This document shows positions 17,501 to 25,207 of a DNA stretch of 64,000 nt, in pieces (position 1 is the first letter of the stretch; each line of letters opens with the position of its first letter). The DNA is taken from NCBI GenBank assembly GCA_964244295.1, contig CAXTIG010000039.1:9633-73632 (forward strand). Reading direction: 5' to 3'. The notes below the pieces were generated by a model. It made no database searches, had not been told where the DNA came from, and saw only the letters and a program-made list of their open reading frames with translations. The stretch is from JAJAZB01 sp964244295 (GTDB lineage Bacteria; Bacteroidota; Bacteroidia; Cytophagales; Spirosomataceae). The position numbers were made by a program, and so were the translations under genes.

Positions 17501-19007
17501 CGCGCTCCGCGAAATCATCCTGCGCGGCACGGCCACGCGGCTCCGGCCCGTGCTGCTCACGGCCCTGGTGGCTTCGCTGGGCTTTTTGCCAATGGCCCTT
17601 TCCAACACCGCCGGGGCCGAAGTGCAGAAACCCCTGGCTACCGTAGTCATTGGTGGGCTGGTGTCTGCCACGCTGCTCACGCTGCTGGTGCTGCCCTGCC
17701 TGTACTGGTGGGAGCAAACGGGTTTTGGCCGGAAAAAGGCCCTGCGCGCTCAACCGGGCACGGTGGCTGGGTTGCTGATGCTGGGGTTGCTGGCGGTCGG
17801 TGGACCAGCCCTGGCGCAAGTTCAGCCCAGTCCATCGGGGCCGCTTTCGCTGCAAAACGCCATCGACCGGGCGCTCACGGGCAACGGTTCCGCCCGCCTC
17901 AGCGCCCTCAACACGACCCTGCAACGCACGACCCGCCGCACCGCCCGCGAGGTACCCCGCACCGACATTTCCTGGTTGGGCGGGCAGTACAACAGCAAGC
18001 GCTTCGACAATAATTTTACGTTGGCGCAGAAGTTGCCCAATTTTAAGCTGATGAAAACCCTCGAACGCCTCGGCGACGCCAGCATCCGGGGCAGCGAGTT
18101 AGGGGCGCAGGTCACGCAAAACGACCTCCGCGCCCAGGTGAAGGCCACCTACCACCAGCTTGCCTACCTCGCCGAGCGGCAGCGCCTGCTGGCCACCCAG
18201 GACAGTCTACTCGTGGAGTTTCGCCAGGCCACGGCCCTGCGCCTGAAAACGGGCGAAGGCACGGCCCTCGAAGTGGCCACCGCCGACAACCTCCTCGGCG
18301 AACTCCGCAACCAACAAGCCCTCACCAACGCCGACCGGCGCATCGCTCTCAGCGCCCTGCAAACGCTGCTCAATACGACTGATTCACTGACGGTTACGGC
18401 TGGAACCGTGCCCCGCCGCCCGTTGCCCGTTTTCTCCGATTCGGTGCTGGCCCAAAACCCGACGCTGGCCCTGCTGCGCCAGCAAACGGAAATTACCGGG
18501 CGGCAAACTGAGGTGGAACGAGCGCGGCTGGTGCCCGATTTCACGCTGGGCTACTTCAACCAGTCGCTCATCGGGACGCAGAACGTGGACGGGCAGGACG
18601 TATTTTTTGGGGGTGGAAAACGCTTCCAGGGCGTGCAGGTGGACGTTTCGATTCCGATTTTCGCCCGCGCCCAGCGCGCCCGCATCGAAGCGGCGCAAGT
18701 GGGCCAGCAACTGGCCGAGGCCACGCTGGCTTTCAACCAGCGGAACCTGCGCGGCGAGGTAACGGCGGCGGTCGAGGAAATCCGCAAGCAGCAGTCCAGT
18801 TTGAGTTACTACGAAAACACCGGCCTGCCCACCGCCCAACTCCTGGCCGACAAAGCCCGCGTGGCCTTCCGCGCGGGAGAAATCAACTACCTCGACGTTT
18901 CGCAGGCCCTGACGCGGGCCATTCAAACCCGCAGCAATTTTCTCGACACCCTCAACCAATACAACCAGGCCGTCATCGCCCTTGAACGGGTGCTGGGGTT
19001 GCCGTAA
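14553..19007 (+). CDS. czcA: CzcA-type heavy-metal RND pump fused to a TolC-like outer membrane factor
   Basis: 1484 residues. Residues 1 to about 1045 are a heavy-metal RND permease, opening MLDSIIRFSIKNKLIVGLF, with porter loops and about 12 membrane helices. The TM4 signature DFGLIVDGAVIIVE carries the Asp-Asp-Glu set of divalent-cation (Zn/Co/Cd/Ni) pumps rather than Cu/Ag pumps. From about 1065 a TolC-like domain follows (LSLQNAIDRALTGNGSARL, long coiled-coil helices, INYLDVSQALTRAIQ). Such fusions are common in Bacteroidota, so no separate outer-membrane gene is needed beside the adaptor at 19131. Oddity: residues about 425-452, in the cytosolic loop after TM4, are encoded by a GAATGA-rich inverted repeat. 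Confidence 0.93.
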   Translation: MLDSIIRFSIKNKLIVGLFTLALVAWGSYSLSRLPIDALPDITNNQVQVITSSPSLSAPDVERLITFPVEQTMANLPDLVEMRSFSRFGLSVVTIVFEDDVDVYLARQQVFERLQQARNQIPPGVGSPELAPVTTGLGEIYQYVLRPKPGYEKRFPATELRSIQDWIVRRQLLGTEGVADVSSFGGYLKQYEIALDPQRLRASGVTMDDLFSALEKNNQNTGGAYIDRKPNAYFIRSEGLIGTLADIGSIPVRRTPEGLPVLVRDVAEVRFGHAVRYGAMTRNDQSEVVGGIVMMLKGANSSEVIGNVKTRIEQVEKSLPEGVEIHAFLDRTDLVNRAIGTVTKNLIEGALIVIFVLVLMLGNWRAGLVVASVIPLAMLFAIALMNLFGVSGNLMSLGAIDFGLIVDGAVIIVEATLHHLQRKMNELTNERMNECNSEGTLFTHSLIPSFTQSEMDEEVYVSASRIRSSAAFGEIIILIVYLPILALVGVEGKMFRPMAQTVVFAILGAFILSLTYVPAMSALFLSKNPVREGTRTLSDRIMATFHRGYDPLIRWTLRSKGLVVGTSLLLFLGSVWLFSRLGGEFIPELDEGDFAIETRVMTGSSLSQTIEASLKAGAVLKREFPEVKEVIGKIGSGEIPTDPMPIEACDLMVILKDRAEWTSAKTRPELADKMQAALSKIPGVEYGFQQPIQMRFNELMTGIRQDVAVKIYGENLTVLADYAARIGKLVPGVTGAADLYVEAVSGLPQIVVNFDREALARLGLSIQDANRTLQTAFAGATAGLVFEGERRYDLVVRLQQDNRQRLDDVQNLLLSTPDGQTVPLNQVAKVSFENSVNQVQRENAQRRITVAFNVRGRDVESVVNELRTKIETGVRLPAGYYLTYGGQFQNLEEAKQRLSVAVPVALGLIFLLLFFTFGSIRQSLLIFTAIPLSAIGGVLALWLRDMPFSISAGVGFIALFGVSVLNGIVLIGEFNHLRQEGVTALREIILRGTATRLRPVLLTALVASLGFLPMALSNTAGAEVQKPLATVVIGGLVSATLLTLLVLPCLYWWEQTGFGRKKALRAQPGTVAGLLMLGLLAVGGPALAQVQPSPSGPLSLQNAIDRALTGNGSARLSALNTTLQRTTRRTAREVPRTDISWLGGQYNSKRFDNNFTLAQKLPNFKLMKTLERLGDASIRGSELGAQVTQNDLRAQVKATYHQLAYLAERQRLLATQDSLLVEFRQATALRLKTGEGTALEVATADNLLGELRNQQALTNADRRIALSALQTLLNTTDSLTVTAGTVPRRPLPVFSDSVLAQNPTLALLRQQTEITGRQTEVERARLVPDFTLGYFNQSLIGTQNVDGQDVFFGGGKRFQGVQVDVSIPIFARAQRARIEAAQVGQQLAEATLAFNQRNLRGEVTAAVEEIRKQQSSLSYYENTGLPTAQLLADKARVAFRAGEINYLDVSQALTRAIQTRSNFLDTLNQYNQAVIALERVLGLP
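15822..15908. repeat. GAATGA-rich imperfect inverted repeat inside czcA
   Basis: Left arm composed of GAATGAATTAACGAATGAGC and GAATGAATGAATG; right arm of CATTC, ACTCATTC and CACTC units in inverted order; the loop contains GGGTACCC. It is translated as KMNELTNERMNECNSEG and onward through TLFTHSLIPSFTQ, unlike the surrounding protein. The insert lies in a loop that varies in this family, which may be why it is tolerated. Confidence 0.7.
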
Positions 19008-19022
19008 GGTTTTTAACAAAAT

Positions 19023-19096
19023 AGGTGTCACGCTGAGCGGAGTCGAAGCGCGACGGGGGTAAACGCTGCGCTTCGACTCCGCTCAGCGTGACACCT
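19023..19096. repeat. Palindromic repeat, GAGTCGAAG family, copy 2
   Basis: Perfect 28-bp arms (19023-19050 and 19069-19096) with an 18-base loop; core GAGCGGAGTCGAAG. It lies 15 bases after the pump stop codon and 34 before the adaptor start. Confidence 0.9.
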
Positions 19097-19130
19097 TTCC
19101 TTCCCACTTTTTTGAAATCATAAAGTTCTT

Positions 19131-20381
19131 ATGAAAAAAATCCTGATTTTCACCTTATTAACCCTCCTTTCCCTCACCTCCTGTCAGGAAAAAACCGGCG
19201 AAACCGCCGCATCTGCCGCCACCAAAGAGGCCCACGACCACGAAGAAGCCCCCCCGGACGTGGTCGAACTGAACGCCGACCAAGTGCGCCTCGGCGAAGT
19301 GAAACTCGGCAGCGTGGAAGTTCGCAGCCTCGGTCAGGCGCTGACCGTGAGCGGGCGGCTGGCCGTGCCCGCCCAGAGCATCCTCAGCCTGACGGCGGTG
19401 CAGGGAGGCTTCGTACGCAGTTTGCCCTTGCTGCCCGGTCAGCGGGTGCGCAAAGGCCAGGTGCTGGCCCGCATCGAAAACGGGGACTTGATTCAGATTC
19501 AGCAGGAGTTGGCCGAAAACCAAAGCCGCCTGACCTACCTCGAAAGCGAATTTACCCGCCAGAAAGAACTCAGCGAACAGGCCGTGAGCGCGTTGAAAGT
19601 GTTCCAGCAAACCACCGCTGACCTGGCCGTCACCAAAGCCCGCATCACCGGCCTGAGCCAGCGGCTGCGGCGCGTGGGCATCTCGCCGGAGGCGGCGCTA
19701 CGGGGAGAATTTAGCGCCTTTTACGTCGTCACGGCCCCCCAGGCGGGCGTCGTGACCGACGTGCGCAGCAACCCCGGCCAGTACGTGCAACCCACCGACG
19801 TGCTGGCTACGCTCACCGGCAGCGAGGGGCTGTACGCCGAACTGGCCGTGTTTGAGCGCGATTTGCCCCAGGTGCGGGAGGGGCAGCGGGTCACGCTGCG
19901 GCTCAGCAACGAAGCCGGGCGCGAGCGCGGCGGACGGGTGTTTTCCATCAACCGCGCCATCGATACCGACCGCACCGTGCGCGTGCTCGTCCGCCCTGAC
20001 CAGCCCGACGCCCGGCTGTTGCCCAACACCTTCCTGAAAGCCAGCCTCGATTTGGGCGAAAGCAAAGTCACGGCCCTGCCCGAAGGGGCCATTGTCAGCG
20101 CCGAAGGCAAGGACTACATTTTTGTGTTGACTGAGGAGAAAGCAGAAGAACACCACCACGAGGAAGGCGAAAAGCACGAAGCGGTTGAAGAAAAAGAAGG
20201 CCCGCACGCGGCCTTCAAGCGGCTCCTCGTGCGCCGGGGCGTAACCGAAAACGGCTACTCGCAGGTGATGCTGCCCTCCACCCTCAACCCCGCGACGACG
20301 CGGGTGGTGGTGCAAGGGGCCTACGCCCTGCTCTCGCAACTCAAAGCCGCCGGGGGCGAGGAAGAAGGGCACCATCATTGA
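19131..20381 (+). CDS. RND periplasmic adaptor (CzcB/CusB-like membrane fusion protein)
   Basis: 416 residues. Lipoprotein-type signal (LTLLSLTSCQEK, lipidated Cys about 18). Then a barrel-sandwich domain (LSLTAVQGGFVRSLPLLPGQ, YVVTAPQAGVVTDVRSNPGQ) around a helical hairpin (about 120-180), a beta-barrel and a membrane-proximal domain. It should link the CzcA-TolC fusion across the periplasm. Short His/Glu-rich stretches, HDHEE near residue 36, EEHHHEEGEKHE near 342 and a GHHH terminus, suggest metal binding or buffering. It is in the same transcription direction as the pump, separated by a palindrome. Confidence 0.92.
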   Translation: MKKILIFTLLTLLSLTSCQEKTGETAASAATKEAHDHEEAPPDVVELNADQVRLGEVKLGSVEVRSLGQALTVSGRLAVPAQSILSLTAVQGGFVRSLPLLPGQRVRKGQVLARIENGDLIQIQQELAENQSRLTYLESEFTRQKELSEQAVSALKVFQQTTADLAVTKARITGLSQRLRRVGISPEAALRGEFSAFYVVTAPQAGVVTDVRSNPGQYVQPTDVLATLTGSEGLYAELAVFERDLPQVREGQRVTLRLSNEAGRERGGRVFSINRAIDTDRTVRVLVRPDQPDARLLPNTFLKASLDLGESKVTALPEGAIVSAEGKDYIFVLTEEKAEEHHHEEGEKHEAVEEKEGPHAAFKRLLVRRGVTENGYSQVMLPSTLNPATTRVVVQGAYALLSQLKAAGGEEEGHHH

Positions 20382-20492
20382 ATGGCTGGGTAGAATAATG
20401 TTCCATGCTCAATTTTCAATGTTCAACGCTCAAGTCATTGAAAGAAACCTGTTTAAGTTGAACATTACTTCGCTCTAAAACTCATTTCCCCC

Positions 20493-21116
20493 ATGAACGA
20501 ACTCCTCGTCGGTGCTTTAGTCCTCAGCACCCTGCACGCGCTGATTCCCAGCCACTGGCTGCCTTTCGTCACCATTGGCAAAACGGAGGGCTGGAGCGAA
20601 GGCCGCACCCTCGCCGTGACGGGCCTGGCCGGGCTGGCCCACACGGTGAGCACTACGCTGCTGGGTTTGCTGGTGGGTGGGGCCGGGTTTGCGCTTTCGG
20701 AGAATTACCACGAACTGGCCGAACGGGTCATCCCCGCCGTGCTGCTCGTGCTGGGGCTGTGGTACCTGATGCAGCACCTGCGGCATTCGCACGCCCATTC
20801 GCACGTCGACGCGGGTACGATGCGCGGGAAATCATTCACCGCCCTGCTGCTGTCGCTGTGTCTGGGGATGTTCCTCTCGCCCTGCATGGAAATCAACGCG
20901 TATTTTCTGAGTGCCGGGGCCCTGGGCGCGGCGGCCCTGGCGATCGTGGCCTTGATTTACAACGTCGTCACGCTGGCGGGGATGCTGGTGATGGTCTGGC
21001 TCGGCAGCCGGGGCTTGCGGCGGCTGAACGCGCACTGGTTTGAGCACAACGAAAACCTGATTACCGGCCTGACGCTCATCGGCCTGGCCGTTTTCAATTC
21101 TTTTTTTGAAGCTTGA
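20493..21116 (+). CDS. Six-helix membrane protein, UreH/NicO-like (metal island)
   Basis: 207 residues with about six hydrophobic helices. The opening VLSTLHALIPSHWLPFVTIG and GLAGLAHTVSTTLLGLLVG carry His residues inside the membrane pattern seen in UreH-like (NicO/TauE-related) proteins; SHAHSHVDA is a cytosolic or periplasmic His-rich loop (about 96). LSLCLGMFLSPCMEINAYF holds two Cys. The gene ends one base before the ATPase start, so translation may be coupled. A divalent-metal export or sensing role is inferred from context; substrate unknown. Confidence 0.7.
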   Translation: MNELLVGALVLSTLHALIPSHWLPFVTIGKTEGWSEGRTLAVTGLAGLAHTVSTTLLGLLVGGAGFALSENYHELAERVIPAVLLVLGLWYLMQHLRHSHAHSHVDAGTMRGKSFTALLLSLCLGMFLSPCMEINAYFLSAGALGAAALAIVALIYNVVTLAGMLVMVWLGSRGLRRLNAHWFEHNENLITGLTLIGLAVFNSFFEA

Positions 21117-21117
21117 C

Positions 21118-23067
21118 ATGGCAAAAAACCCACTGGACGGCCCGGCGACACCATCCGCACCGCATCGCGAAACCGACTGCTGCGACCACCCCGCGCCCGT
21201 TGCCGTCGAAGCCCAGGAAAGCATCCTGAAAAGCAACGGGGCCTTGTGGCTAAGTCTGGGGTTACTGCTGAGTTTTCTATCCCTAACCTACCTCTTCGAC
21301 GTGGGTGTTCCCAAGCCCGTCGAACTCGGCTGGATGGCCGTGGCGTACCTGCTGGCGGGGTACAAAACCATCTACACCGCCGGACGGAAGGTGCTGCTGC
21401 GGAATTTCTTCAACGAATTCACGCTCATGACCGTCGCCACGCTCGGCGCGTTCTACATCGGCGAATACGCCGAAGGCGTGGCCGTAATGCTGTTTTACGG
21501 CATCGGCGAGGTGTTTCAGGACCTGGCCGTCAACCGCTCGAAGCGTTCGATTAAAGCCCTGCTCGACGTGCGGCCCGACACCGTGAACGTGGTACGCGGT
21601 GAAAAAACCGCCTCCGTCGCCCCGGCCAGCGTGGCGGTGGGCGAAACCATCCGCGTCCGCCCCGGCGAAAAAGTGGCCCTCGACGGAGATATGGTTTCCG
21701 ACCGCGCCGCCTTCAACACCGCCGCCCTGACGGGCGAGAGCCAGCCCGACACCAAGCGACGCGGCGAAGCCGTGCTGGCGGGCATGATCGCCCTCGACCA
21801 GCCCGCCGACCTGCGCGTGACCGCGCTTTTCAACGATTCCAAATTGTCGCTCATCCTGGAAATGGTGCAGAGCGCCACCGCCCGCAAGGCCCCGACCCAA
21901 CTGCTCATCAGCCGCCTGGCGGCGGTGTACACGCCCGCCGTGTTTGGACTGGCGTTGCTGATTACGCTGGTTCCGGCGCTGTTCGTGGACGAGTACATTT
22001 TCAACCAGTGGTTTTACCGGGGCATGGTGTTTCTGGTCATCGCCTGCCCCTGCGCCCTGACGGTTTCGATTCCGCTCGGCTATTTCGGCGGCATCGGGCT
22101 GGCCTCGCGCCACGGAATTCTGGTCAAAGGTTCCAACTTTCTCGACGTGCTCACGAGCATCGACACGCTCGTAACGGACAAAACCGGCACGATGACGAAG
22201 GGCGTTTTCAAGGTACAAGCCGTTGAAACGGTGTTGGAAAAAGAAGAATTCATCCGCCTCGCCGCCTCACTCGAACAGCTTTCCACGCATCCGGTGGCCA
22301 AAGCGGTGGTCGAGTATGCGGGCGGGGCTACGTTGGGGCACCCCACCGAGGTGGAAGAAATCGCCGGGCTTGGCCTGAAAGGTCGGGTGGACGGAAAATT
22401 GGTGCTTTGCGGGAATTTAACCTTACTCAAAAAAGAAGGCATCGCCTACCCGCCCGAACTGGAAACCGTGGTCGAAACCATCGCCGTGGTGGCCGTTGAA
22501 GGTCGGTACGCGGGCTACCTGACCATTGCCGACGAGGTGAAGGAAGACGCCGCCCAGGCCGTCGCCGAGTTAAAGGCGATGGGCGTGAAAACCATCCTGC
22601 TCTCCGGCGACAAAGACGCCGTGACCCAGGCTGTGGCCCGAAAACTCGGCATCCCGGAAGCCTACGGCGATTTGTTGCCCGAAGGCAAAGTTGGGAAAGT
22701 TGAAGAACTGAAGAAAAAAGGCGCTCGCCTGGCCTTCGTCGGCGACGGCGTGAACGATGCCCCCGTGGTGGCCCTGGCCGACGTGGGCATCGCGATGGGC
22801 GGGCTGGGCAGCGACGCCACCATCGAAACCGCCGACGTGGTGATTCAAAACGACCAGCCCTCGCGCCTCGTGTCGGCCATTCGCATCGGCAAAATCACGA
22901 AGTCGGTCGTCTGGCAAAACATTACCCTGGCAATGGGCGTCAAACTCCTCGTCATGGCCCTCGGCGCGGGCGGCGTGGCCACGCTCTGGGAGGCGGTGTT
23001 CGCCGACGTGGGCGTGGCCCTGCTGGCGATTCTGAACGCGTACCGGATTCAGGGGAAGACGGTTTGA
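21118..23067 (+). CDS. P1B-type ATPase exporting Zn/Cd/Pb (ZntA/CadA-like, no HMA domain)
   Basis: 649 residues from the ATG at 21118; an in-frame TTG at 21106 would overlap the previous gene. Core motifs: TGESQP (actuator), ACPCALTVSIPLG (TM6 CPC), DKTGTMTKG (phosphorylated Asp), HPVAKAV, and GDGVNDAPVVALADVGIAMG. The C-terminal helices contain NITLAMGVKLLVMALG and WEAVFADVGVALLAILNA, whose Lys and Asp match the Zn-binding pair of the P1B-2 subgroup. The usual N-terminal metal-binding domain is absent; a short tail with CCDHP (about residues 20-24) may replace it. It exports divalent metal from cytosol to periplasm, where the Czc pump can take over. Confidence 0.92.
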   Translation: MAKNPLDGPATPSAPHRETDCCDHPAPVAVEAQESILKSNGALWLSLGLLLSFLSLTYLFDVGVPKPVELGWMAVAYLLAGYKTIYTAGRKVLLRNFFNEFTLMTVATLGAFYIGEYAEGVAVMLFYGIGEVFQDLAVNRSKRSIKALLDVRPDTVNVVRGEKTASVAPASVAVGETIRVRPGEKVALDGDMVSDRAAFNTAALTGESQPDTKRRGEAVLAGMIALDQPADLRVTALFNDSKLSLILEMVQSATARKAPTQLLISRLAAVYTPAVFGLALLITLVPALFVDEYIFNQWFYRGMVFLVIACPCALTVSIPLGYFGGIGLASRHGILVKGSNFLDVLTSIDTLVTDKTGTMTKGVFKVQAVETVLEKEEFIRLAASLEQLSTHPVAKAVVEYAGGATLGHPTEVEEIAGLGLKGRVDGKLVLCGNLTLLKKEGIAYPPELETVVETIAVVAVEGRYAGYLTIADEVKEDAAQAVAELKAMGVKTILLSGDKDAVTQAVARKLGIPEAYGDLLPEGKVGKVEELKKKGARLAFVGDGVNDAPVVALADVGIAMGGLGSDATIETADVVIQNDQPSRLVSAIRIGKITKSVVWQNITLAMGVKLLVMALGAGGVATLWEAVFADVGVALLAILNAYRIQGKTV

Positions 23068-23074
23068 GACTTCG

Positions 23075-23767
23075 CTACAACTCGTCGAGGCGCTCCCGGT
23101 AGCCCCGCCCGATGGGAATCGAAATGCCCTGAACCTCGACGTAGTCGGCAGTGTACGACTCGATTTTGCTGACGGCCACGATAAACGAGCGGTGAATCCT
23201 TTTGAAGCGGTGCGGCGGCAAAACCGCCTCGATCTCATGCGTACTCATTTTTGAAACGAACACGGCTTTGGTCGTCACCAGTTTGACGTACTCCCGCTGG
23301 CTTTCAACGTACACCAGTTCCGAAAACAGCAGCTTTACCTTCTTTTTCTGCACGTTCACAAAGAGGTAGTCTTTTGCCTCCCTGCTCTCCGCAAACTTTG
23401 GCGGCGCGGGTTCCCGGGCTTTCACCTTGTTGACGGCGACCAAAAACCGTTCGAACGCAATGGGTTTCAGCAGGTAATCGGTCACGTTCAACTCGAACCC
23501 CTCCACGGCGTACTGGTGATAGGCCGTGGTGATGATCACCGCCGGGGGCTGCGTGAGGGTTTTTAAAAAGGCCATGCCTTTTAATTTGGGCAGGTGGATG
23601 TCCAAAAATAGCAGATCGACGGCCTTGTCGCGCAGGTAGTCCGTGGCCAGGAGTGCATCCCTGAAGGTGCCCTGCAACTGGAGGAAGGGCACCTGGGCAA
23701 TGTAATCCGTGAGCACCTTCACGGCCAGCGGCTCGTCTTCAACGACAACACAAGTGAGTTTAGACAT
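23075..23767 (-). CDS. LytTR-type response regulator
   Basis: 230 residues. Receiver domain 1-120: VVVEDEP at the start, LLFLDIHLPKLKG with the phosphorylated Asp (about 54), TTAYHQYAVEGFELNVTDYL and LLKPI with the conserved Lys. LytTR DNA-binding domain about 130-230: LLFSELVYVESQREYVKLVT and RIHRSFIVAVSKIESY. It overlaps the upstream kinase gene by eight bases and is convergent with the metal ATPase, seven bases apart. Targets are unknown. Confidence 0.93.
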   Translation of the reverse strand: MSKLTCVVVEDEPLAVKVLTDYIAQVPFLQLQGTFRDALLATDYLRDKAVDLLFLDIHLPKLKGMAFLKTLTQPPAVIITTAYHQYAVEGFELNVTDYLLKPIAFERFLVAVNKVKAREPAPPKFAESREAKDYLFVNVQKKKVKLLFSELVYVESQREYVKLVTTKAVFVSKMSTHEIEAVLPPHRFKRIHRSFIVAVSKIESYTADYVEVQGISIPIGRGYRERLDEL

Positions 23768-24794
23768 GGCTGGCCAGGTTGATTTTCAGTGTCGCCGTAA
23801 ACTGGGATTCGCCCGGCTGAACTGCCAGGGAGTACTCGGTGTAGAGCAACTGGAGTTGCCGCCGCAGATTGGAAAGACCGATGTTTTCCTTTACCGCTTC
23901 GTCGGAACCCGCTTCGGTCGAGTTTTTCACCCGGAACGTCAACTGCCGCTGTTTCACCGACAGGTGAATGTCGACAAAGGGCTGATTTCTCGTTTCGGAA
24001 ACCCCATGTTTAAACGCATTCTCCACCAGCGGAATCAGGAGCAGGGGCGGAATGGCTTGTTTCGGATCTTCGAGGTCGTGGTTGAAATTCACCCGGAGCG
24101 ACTCATCGTAGCGCAGTTTTTCGAGGGCGATGTAGTCGTTCATGATTTTCAGTTCGTGTTCGATGGCGATGTAGTCGCCGCTGGTTTCGTAGAGCATAAA
24201 CCGCAGCAGTCCAGACAGCCGCAAGATGGCCTCCGGGGCCAGGTCGGACTTGTCTTTTGCCAACGCGTAGAGGTTGTTGAGGGTGTTGAACAGAAAATGC
24301 GGATTGGTTTGCGACTTGAGGTAGTTCAGTTCGGCGGCTTGTTTTTCGATGCGCAATTGCTGGGCGGCCTGTTTCAACCGGAGGTGGTCGTGAATGTGCC
24401 GGATGAGGCCGAAAAAGAACGTCGAGAAGACACTGGCCGAAAATTGCTCGGCGATCCCTTTGCCCGTTGAAGCGTAGGTTTTGGCCACCGTGTACACGTG
24501 CAACTGAATGCCCAACGCCCGCCAGGCATAAAAGCCAAACGAAAACAAAAAAAGCTGGACGCCGATCCGAAACAGGGAGCGGAGCATCCGTTTCCGGGTC
24601 AGCCGGGGCAGGGTATACTCGAAAAACAGGTAATTGACCCCCACGATGTAAACCGACCGCCAACAGCCACTCAGCACGGTGGCCGGAAACGCATCGGGGT
24701 GCTGAATTAACTCGCCCACCATCCACAACAGCGTGTAGGCAATTCCAATCCGGCCATATAGCCGGAGGCGCGCTTTGTTGAGGGGCAGTTGCAT
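23760..24794 (-). CDS. LytS-like sensor histidine kinase
   Basis: 344 residues with four hydrophobic segments in the first 150, then a coiled-coil linker and a His_kinase domain: SQTNPHFLFNTLNNLYALAK holds the phosphorylated His (about 192), and PPLLLIPLVENAFKHGVSET is the N-box of the ATPase part. It lacks a periplasmic sensor domain. It forms an operon with the LytTR regulator downstream. The divergent gene at 25208 (haloperoxidase-like) could be a target, but no direct-repeat operator was recognised. Confidence 0.92.
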   Translation of the reverse strand: MQLPLNKARLRLYGRIGIAYTLLWMVGELIQHPDAFPATVLSGCWRSVYIVGVNYLFFEYTLPRLTRKRMLRSLFRIGVQLFLFSFGFYAWRALGIQLHVYTVAKTYASTGKGIAEQFSASVFSTFFFGLIRHIHDHLRLKQAAQQLRIEKQAAELNYLKSQTNPHFLFNTLNNLYALAKDKSDLAPEAILRLSGLLRFMLYETSGDYIAIEHELKIMNDYIALEKLRYDESLRVNFNHDLEDPKQAIPPLLLIPLVENAFKHGVSETRNQPFVDIHLSVKQRQLTFRVKNSTEAGSDEAVKENIGLSNLRRQLQLLYTEYSLAVQPGESQFTATLKINLASHV

Positions 24795-25207
24795 GGCGCG
24801 AGTTAAGGGATAAATGGCAAACGGCCAGTCATCGGCTTCCGAATTGAGTTTTGGGTCAACGAATGACCGGGAAACGTCAACCAGTCAACCAGCTGACAAG
24901 ATAGCTGAATCGCGGGGGTCACCCTGAGCGGAGTCGAAGGGTGTGCGGAGTCGAAGGGTGTGCGGCTGGTCAGCGTTGGCCTACCGCTCGGTCGAAGGAT
25001 GCGCGAGGGCCGACTCCGGTACCCACCGCACCACCCTTCGACTCCGCTCAGGGTGACCCCCCGCACCTAAAAAATCGAAATCCTGAACGCTATTTTTTTC
25101 GATGATCAACCCGCCTGCGTCGTTTGTTGACCCAAAGCCGCTGTTGGTTGACGACCGCTTTCAGCCCTTTTTTTTGTGACTAGGATTGCAAAAAAAACGT
25201 CCTTTTT
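24795..25207. other. Divergent intergenic region holding a palindromic repeat
   Basis: About 410 bases. The centre (24912-25064) is a repeat of the GAGTCGAAG family. The 140 bases before the start at 25208 contain T-rich stretches and TTGTTGACC and TTGGTTGAC words but no clear -7 element. Confidence 0.5.
24912..25064. repeat. Palindromic repeat, GAGTCGAAG family, copy 3 (long loop, internal tandem)
   Basis: Arms of about 30 bp (from 24912 and ending 25064) share GAGCGGAGTCGAAGGGTG. The left side contains a tandem repeat of GTGCGGAGTCGAAGGGT, and the loop of roughly 90 bases includes partial relatives (GGTCGAAGGATGCG). Confidence 0.85.

Noticed and set aside
15897..17924. 675-codon minus-strand frame inside czcA
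   Set aside because: Antisense shadow; the plus frame shows all RND motifs.
20395..20466. AATGTTCAAC / GTTGAACATT inverted words before the UreH-like gene
   Set aside because: Arms are short and surrounded by unrelated sequence; recorded only as a weak similarity to the other palindromes.
21106..21117. TTG start four codons upstream in the metal ATPase
   Set aside because: It overlaps the preceding gene; the ATG one base after that gene's stop is simpler.
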